Source: Actinomycetota bacterium (GTDB lineage: Bacteria; Actinomycetota; Thermoleophilia; Solirubrobacterales; Solirubrobacteraceae). Taken from it: 13,248 nt of DNA. Location: positions 1-13,248 of the forward strand of contig CAJCIJ010000239.1 of the NCBI GenBank assembly GCA_903970315.1, written 5' to 3'. Below the pieces are notes generated by a model. That model was given only the letters and a program-made list of their open reading frames with translations. It was not told where the DNA came from and did not search any database. Positions 6,494 to 12,988 of the stretch are shown here, piece after piece; the stretch's first letter is position 1, and each line of letters opens with the position of its first letter. The translations under genes were made by a program, and so were the position numbers.

Positions 6494-6530
6494 CGGGTCG
6501 GCTCCGGGGCCGGGACGCATCACGGCAGCG

Positions 6531-7319
6531 CTAGGAGCGCAGGCGCCAGGCGAACCGGCGCTTGCCCTGGGTGGGAGCGATCGCCACCGATGCGCCTGCA
6601 GGCTTCCTCGGGATCTCCCGGTCCTCCAGGATGGCGGCAGGGACGTCATGGGTCAGCCACTGCGCCAGCGCGCCGAGACCGGCCTGCGCGAGCGCCTCGG
6701 CGGTTCCGGGTGGGCGCCGCTCCAGAGAGTGGAAATCGGAGGCCACGTTATGGACCATCCCGGCCTCCAGCAGCTCGCTGGTAAAGCGACGCACGATGCC
6801 CCCGAAGCGACCGACCAGCGAGCCGGCCGTGATCGATGTCAACACCCCGGCATCTGCCAGTGAATGCAGCAGCTTCGGATCGCGATGAAACACCGGACAC
6901 CGCTCGGGATGCGCGAGTACCACCCGGTGACCCCTTGCGTGCAGGTCCTCGACCATTGCCGCGATGCCCGGCGCGACCTGGCCGGCGGGGGGCTCCAGCA
7001 ACAACCACGAACCCCCACCCAGCGTCAACGAGGCCAACTCGTCGTCGGTCAGTTCGGGCATGCAGGCGAATGCGATCTCGGCGCCCCTGAGGACCTCGAC
7101 GTCGGTCAGGTCTGGCTCGCGCCCCTGTCGGTCTTTCAGCTCGCCGGCCGCACGGGCAATCGTGGCCCCCCGGTTGCGGTAGCGCAGGTTCACGTGCGGC
7201 GTTGCCACCAGTTTTTCTGCGCCTGCTGACCGCGCCGCGCGCACGAGCGCGACTGCTTGGTCAACGGTCTCGGGTCCGTCGTCGAGGCCGGCAAGCACGT
7301 GGCAGTGAAGATCGATCAT
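6531..7319 (-). CDS. CpsB/CapC/YwqE-type PHP-domain phosphatase
   Basis: The 262-aa metal-dependent phosphoesterase has the PHP superfamily fold. In Gram-positive capsule systems this family dephosphorylates the C-terminal tyrosines of the chain-length kinase (CpsD/YwqD) and so tunes polymer production. Metal ligands and signatures in order: MIDLHCH (His5, His7), LDDGP (Asp13-Asp14), ATPH (His42), GAE (Glu81), LAHPERC (His137, Glu139) and ASDFHS (Asp195, His197). The usual SDAH has become SDFH, with Asp and His kept. Length is normal for the family. A basic tail follows the domain, ending KRRFAWRLRS. The frame is open to 7457, but the family starts at MIDxHCH, and GTAGGGGCG precedes ATG 7319, so I discard the Pro/Gly-rich extension. 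Divergent from the next glycosyltransferase. No matching tyrosine kinase is in the window. Confidence 0.92.
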   Translation of the reverse strand: MIDLHCHVLAGLDDGPETVDQAVALVRAARSAGAEKLVATPHVNLRYRNRGATIARAAGELKDRQGREPDLTDVEVLRGAEIAFACMPELTDDELASLTLGGGSWLLLEPPAGQVAPGIAAMVEDLHARGHRVVLAHPERCPVFHRDPKLLHSLADAGVLTSITAGSLVGRFGGIVRRFTSELLEAGMVHNVASDFHSLERRPPGTAEALAQAGLGALAQWLTHDVPAAILEDREIPRKPAGASVAIAPTQGKRRFAWRLRS

Positions 7320-7415
7320 CGCCCCTACGTTACGCATCGGCGGAGGACCCGGGCTCGACGCTGTCAGGCGAGGGGGATCGCCACGGCCGACGTTGGCGCG
7401 CGAGGTTGCGGGCCC

Positions 7416-7444
7416 TTCGCCGTCGCCGTCGTCGCCATTATTCT
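7416..7444 (+). promoter_or_regulatory. Possible promoter of the GT4-acyltransferase pair
   Basis: TTCGCC (7416-7421), a 17-nt spacer and TATTCT (7439-7444) fit a weak housekeeping promoter. Transcription would begin near 7451, only about 5 nt before the ATG at 7456. This supports that ATG over the in-frame TTG at 7393, which would lie upstream of the transcript. The -35 matches the consensus poorly. Confidence 0.35.
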
Positions 7445-7455
7445 CTGCGGGTCGC

Positions 7456-8637
7456 ATGCGCTCGCCGCTTTCTGTCCGCGTGGGTATCGCCGACCCGGTT
7501 GATCCTCACGACATCGAAGCGGGCTCCGGCGCGACGGCGTCGCTGTTGGCTGCGCTGGAAGAGGTCGTCGGCGAGACGGTGGCCGTAAATGGTGAACTGC
7601 CGCCGACTGTTGGCAGGCTGGCCTATCTGGCCAGCGTGATCGCCCGGGTGCGACCCGGCGATCTGCGTGACCTGAGAGGAGCCGTCAGGCGCGCCCACAC
7701 CGCGGCCGTGCTGGGAGCGCCGACGATTGCGCTGCGCTCGGCGCTGGTTCGCCGACGGTTGAGGGCGGCGGCGCCGCTGGACGGGGTCGTACAGCGGGGT
7801 AGCGAGATGGTGCTGGCGCGATCCCCGCGGGTGGTCACCTACGAGGACTCGACGGTGGTGCAGGCACTGGCAAGCTACCCCTGGCCGCACCTGCGCGGCT
7901 TGACCGAGCGCGACATCGACCGCTATGTAGGACGGCAGCGTCGCGTCTATGAGGCTGCATTCGCCTGTTGCTGCGTCTCAGAGTGGGTGGCGGAGAGCAT
8001 CGTGGGCAGCTATGGGATCCCGCCCGAGCGGGTGTTCGTGGTGGGACTGGGCCAGGTCCACGCGTCTGAGCAGGTTGCCGACCGAGACTGGTCGGCGCCG
8101 AGATATCTGTTTGTGGGGATGGATTTCGAGCGCAAGAACGGCCCGGCCGTGCTGCGGGCGTTCGCGCACATCCGCGAGCGCATTGCCGACGCCCGTCTGG
8201 ATGTCGTGGGCGGGCATCCACGCCTGGACCTCCCCGGGGTCACGGGTCACGGGCGGTTGGCCCTGGGCGACGCCTCCGACCGTGCCCGGATGGCCGCTCT
8301 GTATGCGTCGGCAACAGCGTTTGTGATGCCGTCGCTGCACGAGCCGTCGGGGACGGTCTACATCGAGGCCGGTGGCGCAGGGGTCCCGTCCATCGGTACG
8401 TCAAACGGCGGTGCGGCGACCATGATCGGGCCTGGCGGTTGCGTGGTGGACCCGCTCGACGGCGACGCGATCGTGGCGGCGATGCTCCGCCTGGCCGACC
8501 CGGACACCGCAAGGCAGCTGGGAGCCCTTGCTGCATCTCATGCGGCGTTGTTCACATGGCGCAAGGTGGCCGAGCGACTGATCCGCGCGATGGCAATACC
8601 GGGCGTCGACACTTCGGGCCTCGCCGCATTTCTGTGA
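7456..8637 (+). CDS. Glycosyltransferase family 4 (GT-B fold)
   Basis: The 393-aa cytoplasmic transferase is predicted to add a sugar from an activated donor to the lipid-linked repeat unit. The N-terminal half is poorly conserved; an apparent acceptor-side region lies around SEMVLARSPRVVTYEDS (116-132). The C-terminal donor domain is clear: PRYLFVGMDFERKNGPAVLRAF (215-236), ARLDVVGGHP (246-255), MAALYASATAFVMPSLHEPSG (279-299), the E-x7-E motif Glu296-Glu304 in EPSGTVYIEAGGAGVPSI, then a nucleotide-sugar loop GTSNGGA. No signal peptide or membrane segment. ATG 7456 is chosen because residues before it in the longer frame are a Pro/Ser-rich run beginning at a TTG without a good ribosome site. 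The acyltransferase-like gene follows one base after the stop, so the pair is very probably co-translated. Donor sugar and linkage cannot be read. Confidence 0.9.
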   Translation: MRSPLSVRVGIADPVDPHDIEAGSGATASLLAALEEVVGETVAVNGELPPTVGRLAYLASVIARVRPGDLRDLRGAVRRAHTAAVLGAPTIALRSALVRRRLRAAAPLDGVVQRGSEMVLARSPRVVTYEDSTVVQALASYPWPHLRGLTERDIDRYVGRQRRVYEAAFACCCVSEWVAESIVGSYGIPPERVFVVGLGQVHASEQVADRDWSAPRYLFVGMDFERKNGPAVLRAFAHIRERIADARLDVVGGHPRLDLPGVTGHGRLALGDASDRARMAALYASATAFVMPSLHEPSGTVYIEAGGAGVPSIGTSNGGAATMIGPGGCVVDPLDGDAIVAAMLRLADPDTARQLGALAASHAALFTWRKVAERLIRAMAIPGVDTSGLAAFL

Positions 8638-8638
8638 G

Positions 8639-9613
8639 ATGAGCTCGGCCAGGCCACCCGGCTCCCACGGTTCGCCGGCTGAGCCGGCCGTCCCGGTTTT
8701 CCGGCCACCGCGCATGCCCCGCACCGGGCTGCGACTGACCCTCAAATCGTCACCGCTTTTGTACCGGCTGGCGCCCCGGCGCTTGGTGGTAAAGAGAGCG
8801 GTTCGGCGCGGCCAAAAACTCTGGGACGCCGACGCCGCAGCGCGCGCGAACGCAGTTGAGACGATGCAGATCGTGGTCGCCGGCACGTCGCGTGCCGCCG
8901 AGGTCTCCGAGCTTGCCCGCGAACACCTGATCGAGGACAAGGCGGATGTCGCGATCTTCTGGCAGCCGTGGCTGGCGCCGGATCTGGACGCGCCCTCCGA
9001 CGCGGCCATCACGGCGGCGCTGTCGGCGGGCCGCGGCGTGGTGATCAGCGCGTGCCACCTGGCCGGGTTCTACCTTGTGCCGTCGGCCTTTGTGCCGCGC
9101 GGGCATCGCCCGTACTGTGTGATCGGCCCGTGGATGTTCGGCGATCCTCCACCCGGCTACGCGGGCAGGCGATTGACCCACTACGCCCGCTGCGCCAACC
9201 GCACCACCCGTCCGATAGCGGCCAAGGGGTCCTTTGGCGTCCTCATGCGCGTACTGTCGGCGGGCGAGTCGGTGTACATCCTGTTTGATCTGCCGGGCCG
9301 GCGCGCGACGCGCTTTCTGGGCAAGCCGGCGATGCTCGCCGACGGCACGGCCCGGCTGGCTGTGGCGGCCGACGCGCTGGTGCTTGCCGTGCGCACGCGC
9401 CGCGTCGGTCATCGTGTGGCGCTCGACGCGGCACCGGCCCTGGACCCCCGTGACTTCGCGGGATCCGACGATTTGCACGACGCCCTGATTGCGCTTCACC
9501 AACAGTGGATCCTGCAGACGCCGGCGGCCATGACCGACCCGCGGACCTTCGACTGGGGCGACGGAGCAAGCGCCGAGCGGTGGGTTGCGCCGGGGGGCGG
9601 TGACGGAACGTGA
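8639..9613 (+). CDS. LpxL/HtrB/PatA-type acyltransferase-like protein with altered catalytic motif
   Basis: The 324-aa protein resembles lysophospholipid/lipid A/PIM acyltransferases. The block GRGVVISACHLAGFYLVPSAF (131-151) aligns with the HX4(D/E) region of that family. The family's middle and late blocks are also present: KGSFGVLMRVLSAGESVYILFD (196-217) and LGKPAMLADGTARLAVAADALVLAVRTRR (227-255), then a helical end with HQQWILQTPAAM. The acidic catalytic residue five positions after His140 is Tyr145, so the usual His-acid pair is not visible. The protein may use another residue, may not be an acyltransferase, or may be inactive. In monoderm actinobacteria the known relative is PatA, which acylates phosphatidylinositol mannosides. 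Here a glycolipid or polysaccharide acceptor is plausible. Starts one base after the GT4 stop; no separate ribosome site. Met26 is a possible later start that removes a Pro-rich leader. Confidence 0.7.
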   Translation: MSSARPPGSHGSPAEPAVPVFRPPRMPRTGLRLTLKSSPLLYRLAPRRLVVKRAVRRGQKLWDADAAARANAVETMQIVVAGTSRAAEVSELAREHLIEDKADVAIFWQPWLAPDLDAPSDAAITAALSAGRGVVISACHLAGFYLVPSAFVPRGHRPYCVIGPWMFGDPPPGYAGRRLTHYARCANRTTRPIAAKGSFGVLMRVLSAGESVYILFDLPGRRATRFLGKPAMLADGTARLAVAADALVLAVRTRRVGHRVALDAAPALDPRDFAGSDDLHDALIALHQQWILQTPAAMTDPRTFDWGDGASAERWVAPGGGDGT

Positions 9614-9653
9614 GTGGCTGAAGTCTGCGATCCGACCTCAGCCGGCCGCACGG

Positions 9654-9670
9654 GCGGTGTGACGCACCGC
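9654..9670. terminator. Small hairpin between convergent acyltransferase and methyltransferase genes
   Basis: GCGGTG (9654-9659), a 5-nt loop and CACCGC (9665-9670) form a 6-bp stem in the 67-base gap between two convergent stops. No T-tract follows on either strand, so this is only a weak terminator candidate. Confidence 0.25.
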
Positions 9671-9680
9671 TGCGTCCCGG

Positions 9681-10445
9681 CTACTGTGGGCCCGTTGGCG
9701 CCCGGCGTGCGGCGTAGTGCAGCTCGGCGGACTCGTCCGCCTGCGCTCCTTCGGCCACGCTCGATCCCTGACTGTCGAGACATTCGATCGGCAGGAATCC
9801 CTCCTGCTCGAACTGCAGACGCTGCGCGTCGTTGGATATGTAGTAGTGCAAGAGGCGAAAGTCATGCGCGTCGTCGTTGACCAGCGCGTAATCGGACTCG
9901 GTCCGCAGCAGGGGTGCCAGCCGCCGCTGGTTGCGCAGCCGCCAGGGCATCAGCACCAGCTTGCCGAATGCCCGAACCAGGTTCCGGGCACCTCTTATAT
10001 CCGTGGGCTTGCGCAGTCTGGGAATGTGCGCGCGGTTGTGGGACGCCATTGCCAGCACGCCGTCCGGTCTGAGGATCCGGCGCACTTCTCGCAACACCTC
10101 ACGGCGCTCCTGATCGCCGAGCACGTCGAGCACGCTGTTGGCAGCAAACACGCAGTCAAAGGACTCGTCATCGAAATTCGACAGGTCACGCAGGTCCATC
10201 ACCGTGAACTTTCCGGCCGGGTAGGCCTGCCGACAGTGATCGACCATCAGCTCTGAGACATCTATTCCGTGAAGACTGCGTGCGAGCTCGACGAGGTATC
10301 CGGACACTCTGCCGGCGCCGCACCCCAGCTCAAGCACGTCGCCCTGCATCTGGTGGGCGTGGCGCGCGAGCAGGATCACCTCCGGCGGCCGCAGCGTCCG
10401 CGACGCGTAGTGGCGCACGAAGTTGCCGTGGCGCCAGACATCCAT
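9681..10445 (-). CDS. Class I SAM-dependent methyltransferase
   Basis: The 254-aa soluble methyltransferase has the Rossmann-fold SAM site VLELGCGAGRVSGYL (37-51), the acidic ribose-binding end of strand 2 (GIDVSE, Asp62), DLRDLSNFDDESFDCVFA (84-101) for motifs II/III, and a conserved post-motif segment REVRRILRPDGVLAMASHN (119-137), together typical of the Methyltransf_11/25 group. The C-terminal 110 residues are basic and then hydrophilic, with no fold I recognise, and probably form the acceptor part. The end of the protein (about 222-254) is Gln/Ser/Ala/Glu-rich. In this setting O- or N-methylation of a sugar or polymer end is likely, but the substrate is inference; small-molecule or lipid targets are equally allowed. 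ATG 10445 has AGGTC about 9 nt upstream. It stands alone on the minus strand, divergent from the GT2 gene. Confidence 0.88.
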   Translation of the reverse strand: MDVWRHGNFVRHYASRTLRPPEVILLARHAHQMQGDVLELGCGAGRVSGYLVELARSLHGIDVSELMVDHCRQAYPAGKFTVMDLRDLSNFDDESFDCVFAANSVLDVLGDQERREVLREVRRILRPDGVLAMASHNRAHIPRLRKPTDIRGARNLVRAFGKLVLMPWRLRNQRRLAPLLRTESDYALVNDDAHDFRLLHYYISNDAQRLQFEQEGFLPIECLDSQGSSVAEGAQADESAELHYAARRAPTGPQ

Positions 10446-10505
10446 GTTGACGCGGACCTGCGCTCTGACGGCGTCCGGAGTGTCAAGGGGCGGGCTCAGA
10501 GCCTC

Positions 10506-10511
10506 TATAAT
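10506..10511 (+). promoter_or_regulatory. Perfect TATAAT -10 box for the GT2-GT4 unit
   Basis: TATAAT occurs in a GC-rich setting 10 bases before the ATG of a 9-codon leader ORF and 41 bases before the GT2 start. The best -35-like element, GTGTCA (10480-10485), is 20 nt away, so the spacing is poor. On the other strand the same place reads TTGACA (10486-10481), a perfect -35 pointing to the methyltransferase gene, but without a recognisable -10. Predicted start of plus-strand transcription is near 10518. Confidence 0.5.
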
Positions 10512-10520
10512 CTAAAGCCA

Positions 10521-10550
10521 ATGCGGGCTCGACGTGGCAGGGTCGATTGA
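10521..10550 (+). CDS. Possible leaderless 9-codon leader peptide before GT2
   Basis: ATG 10521 encodes MRARRGRVD and ends with TGA 10548-10550, which overlaps the TTG start of the GT2 gene by two bases (TTGA). The start lies about where transcription from the TATAAT box should begin, so the leader would be read from an almost leaderless 5' end. Four Arg in nine residues stand out. A role as a coupling or attenuating leader is inference; a chance ORF is possible given its length. Confidence 0.3.
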   Translation: MRARRGRVD

Positions 10551-11785
10551 GCCCGGTGGTTCTGTCCGACGAGCTGCATTCGACAGTCCGCTCCGGCGCC
10601 AGGGAAACTGTTTCGGCGTGCGTCATTGCCCGCGACGAGGCTTCCGTGCTGGGAGATTGCCTGGACAGCGTTGCTTTCTGCGACGAGGTGATCGTCGTGG
10701 ATTCGGGGTCGACCGACGAGACCGTGGCTCTGGCCCGCGGCCGCGGGGCGCAGGTGCTCCATCAGCCCTGGCTCGGGTTTGCTGCGCAACGCAACGTCGC
10801 CCTCGATGCGGCAACCGGCCAGTGGGTGTTGGAGGTGGACGCCGACGAGCGTGTCAGCTCACCGCTGCGAAGTGAAATCGAGGAGTTCCTTGGCACCGTT
10901 GCGCCCGCGTTTGACCTCGCTGCAATCCCCAGGCGCGAAATGTTGCTTGGCAGGGCGCTGGGTCCGGCGGCCAAGTACCCGAAATACTCCCATCGGCTGC
11001 TCAGACGCGATGCCTACCGTCACGACGAGCTCCGGACCGTGCACGAGGGTATCGTCCCGGAAGGGGCGGTTTACCCGCTTGGGAGCGACCTGGTGCACCT
11101 GTTCGCCGCAAGCTGGCGCGAGCGCTGTGGGGACGCCTTTCGATACGCGAGACTGGAGGCGGCCCAGCTGGATGCGCCGCGCACTCCCGGCCGGTTCGTC
11201 AGCGGCGCGCTACTTCGCCCGTCGGCCAAGTTCCTGTACCGCATGGGGATCGACGGAGCGTGGCGCGACGGGTTGTTGGGTGTTGGCAATGTCGCCGTTG
11301 ACTGTGCCACCGACACCGCGGTGTGGTTGGTGTATCTGTTTGGCGCTGGAAGCGGACGCAGCGGTCGTTCGGGCGTGCCGGCGGGCGCACACTACGGATC
11401 TCGCAGTATCCACCGCGGCTCACCCCGGCTGGTGGGGGTCGCGCTGGGGTCTTCGGCGACCACCCGTGCGGCGCAGTGGCTGCAGGCTGTCGCCATGGAG
11501 GGCGCCGACGTGGCGCTCATCAGCAACGTGCCGCGTATCGCCGACACGGCTGGTGTGCGGGAACGCAAGCTGAAATCCGCCGGACCCTTGCAGCTGATTC
11601 GCGCGCTGGATGCCGAGCAGCAGCTGCGGCCGATCGATTCCGTGGTTGCATTCGGGCGCTTGGCTCGGGTGGCGGCCCGATTCCTGCCGCCGCAGCTGAG
11701 GGGTCATGCCACCGGCGTTCAGAGCTCCGATCCGCACGGCGCGGTCGAGGCGGTGCTTGCATCCCGCGCCGGCCTGGCGTCGTGA
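10547..11785 (+). CDS. Glycosyltransferase family 2 (WaaE/KdtX-like) with C-terminal extension
   Basis: The 412-aa protein has a GT-A domain close to the LPS beta-1,4-glucosyltransferase group. It carries VSACVIARDEASVLGDCLDS (22-41), EVIVVDSGSTDET (47-59) for the nucleotide, LHQPWLGFAAQRNVALDAA (71-89), the metal-binding DxD in VDADER (Asp98, Asp100), PKYSHRLLRRDAYRHD (145-160) and TVHEGIVPEG (164-173). Family members usually end near residue 255-265. Here about 140 further residues follow. Part of them, SPRLVGVALGSSATTRAAQW with EGADVALISNVPRI, reads like the first beta-alpha-beta of a Rossmann-type fold. TTG 10547 is preceded by GGCAGGG and overlaps the leader stop; GTG 10556 is the alternative start. 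The stop overlaps the next gene's GTG (GTGA). It should extend the repeat unit; donor unknown. Confidence 0.9.
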   Translation: MSPVVLSDELHSTVRSGARETVSACVIARDEASVLGDCLDSVAFCDEVIVVDSGSTDETVALARGRGAQVLHQPWLGFAAQRNVALDAATGQWVLEVDADERVSSPLRSEIEEFLGTVAPAFDLAAIPRREMLLGRALGPAAKYPKYSHRLLRRDAYRHDELRTVHEGIVPEGAVYPLGSDLVHLFAASWRERCGDAFRYARLEAAQLDAPRTPGRFVSGALLRPSAKFLYRMGIDGAWRDGLLGVGNVAVDCATDTAVWLVYLFGAGSGRSGRSGVPAGAHYGSRSIHRGSPRLVGVALGSSATTRAAQWLQAVAMEGADVALISNVPRIADTAGVRERKLKSAGPLQLIRALDAEQQLRPIDSVVAFGRLARVAARFLPPQLRGHATGVQSSDPHGAVEAVLASRAGLAS

Positions 11786-12942
11786 CTCTCGCCGGCCGCG
11801 ACATCGTCTGTGTGGGCTTCTCGGACTGGGAGATGGACACACTCACCAACCAGCAGCACCTTTTGGTCCGCGCGGCGGAGGCCAACCGCATCCTGTTCAT
11901 CGAGTCACTTGGGCTGCGGCGGCCACAGCTTGCGGCACGCGACCTCACGCGCATGGCGCGGCGTGCGCGGCGTGCGCTGAGACCGCTTCGCGAGGTGGAC
12001 GGCGTATATGTCCTCTCTCCGCTTGTCGTGCCGCTCCATTCCAACCGGTTTGTTCGCCGGCTCAACGCTGCACTGCTGACACGCGCCGTCAGGCGGGCTG
12101 TGTCGAGGCTGGGCCTGAAGGACCCGGTGTTGTGGTCGTTTGTGCCGCAGGCCGAGGTTCTCATCGATTCGATCCGGCCGGCGCAGGTTCTCTACTACAT
12201 AGATGACGATCACGCGGCAAAGGACGGGATCGACGCTGCCAGCTTCCTGCAGTCGGAGGCACGATTTGCGCGGCGCGCCGACGTGGTGCTCGCCAGCGCG
12301 CCGGAACTCGTTCGCCGTATGCGTGAGTTCAACGACAACGTCCACTACGGTCCGAATGTGGCCGACACGCGGCTGTTTGCGCAGGCGCTGCAGCCGGGGC
12401 CGGTGGATGCGGCGCTGTCGCGGCTTGCCGCCCCGCGAATCGTCTTCGTCGGCGCGATTCTGGCGGCCAAGATCGACATCCCGCTTGTGGTTGAGCTGGC
12501 ACGGCTGCGGCCCGATTGGAGCTTCGCCTTCATCGGCCCGGTAGGGCCCGGCGACCCACGCACGAACATCGACGCGTTGCGAGGTCCGCCGAACATCCAT
12601 CTGCTCGGGCATCGTCCGTATACGAAGCTGCCGGAAGTGCTCCGAGGGGCCGACGCGACGATCATCCCGTACCTGCTCGACGGCGAGATGCAGAGTGTGT
12701 TTCCCATGAAGACCTATGAGTACCTCGCCGCCGGAAGGGCTGTGGTGTGCACGCCGCTACAGACCCTGAGCGACGTACCTGAGGTCACGCTGGCCGCCAC
12801 GGCTGGGGAGTTTGCGGCCCGCCTTCAGGAGATCATCGGAGGCGACAGCGATGCCGCCCGGGGGGCGCGTTCGCAGGCGGCCCAGTCGCATTCGTGGGAG
12901 TCCCGCCTGGAGCAGATCGCGACGCTGCTGGACTCGGCCTGA
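11782..12942 (+). CDS. Glycosyltransferase, GT-B fold, TuaH-like
   Basis: The 386-aa transferase resembles the group that includes teichuronic-acid TuaH. The N-terminus has IVCVGFSDWEMDTLTNQQHL (8-27) and RILFIESLGLRRPQL (36-50). The linker region has VLYYIDDDHAAKDG (137-149) and RADVVLASAPEL (165-176). The donor domain has PRIVFVGAILAAKIDIPLV (218-236), WSFAFIGPVGPGDPR (246-260), NIHLLGHRPYTKLPEVLRGAD (271-291) and the acidic signature region PMKTYEYLAAGRAVVCTPL (308-326). GTG 11782 overlaps the upstream TGA by the GTGA arrangement, implying coupled translation with the GT2 partner. The same frame stays open back to 11323 inside the GT2 gene, but that part is out-of-frame shadow: the family N-terminus begins exactly at the GTG. 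Two transferases made in fixed ratio probably add successive sugars. Confidence 0.92.
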   Translation: MTLAGRDIVCVGFSDWEMDTLTNQQHLLVRAAEANRILFIESLGLRRPQLAARDLTRMARRARRALRPLREVDGVYVLSPLVVPLHSNRFVRRLNAALLTRAVRRAVSRLGLKDPVLWSFVPQAEVLIDSIRPAQVLYYIDDDHAAKDGIDAASFLQSEARFARRADVVLASAPELVRRMREFNDNVHYGPNVADTRLFAQALQPGPVDAALSRLAAPRIVFVGAILAAKIDIPLVVELARLRPDWSFAFIGPVGPGDPRTNIDALRGPPNIHLLGHRPYTKLPEVLRGADATIIPYLLDGEMQSVFPMKTYEYLAAGRAVVCTPLQTLSDVPEVTLAATAGEFAARLQEIIGGDSDAARGARSQAAQSHSWESRLEQIATLLDSA

Positions 12943-12948
12943 GCCGAG
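12933..12948. terminator. Hairpin spanning the stop codon of the TuaH-like gene
   Basis: CTCGGC (12933-12938) and GCCGAG (12943-12948) form a 6-bp stem with a CTGA loop that contains most of the TGA stop. It sits at the junction with the convergent gene and lacks a T-tract, so it may be a transcript-end element or a chance palindrome. Confidence 0.3.
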
Positions 12949-12988
12949 CCGGCGGGCAGCGCTACGCACCGCGGGGTGGTTGGCGCCG

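Noticed and set aside
7393..7455. TTG start for the GT4 gene at 7393
   Set aside because: It adds a Pro/Ser run without homology and lies upstream of the best promoter candidate; ATG 7456 fits better.
7320..7457. 46-residue N-terminal extension of the phosphatase
   Set aside because: Asp/Gly/Pro-rich and unlike the family, which begins with MIDxHCH.
11323..11781. N-terminal extension of the TuaH-like transferase back into the GT2 gene
   Set aside because: The residues are Arg/Ala/Gly-rich nonsense in the +1 frame of GT2, and the family N-terminus starts at GTG 11782 with a GTGA overlap.
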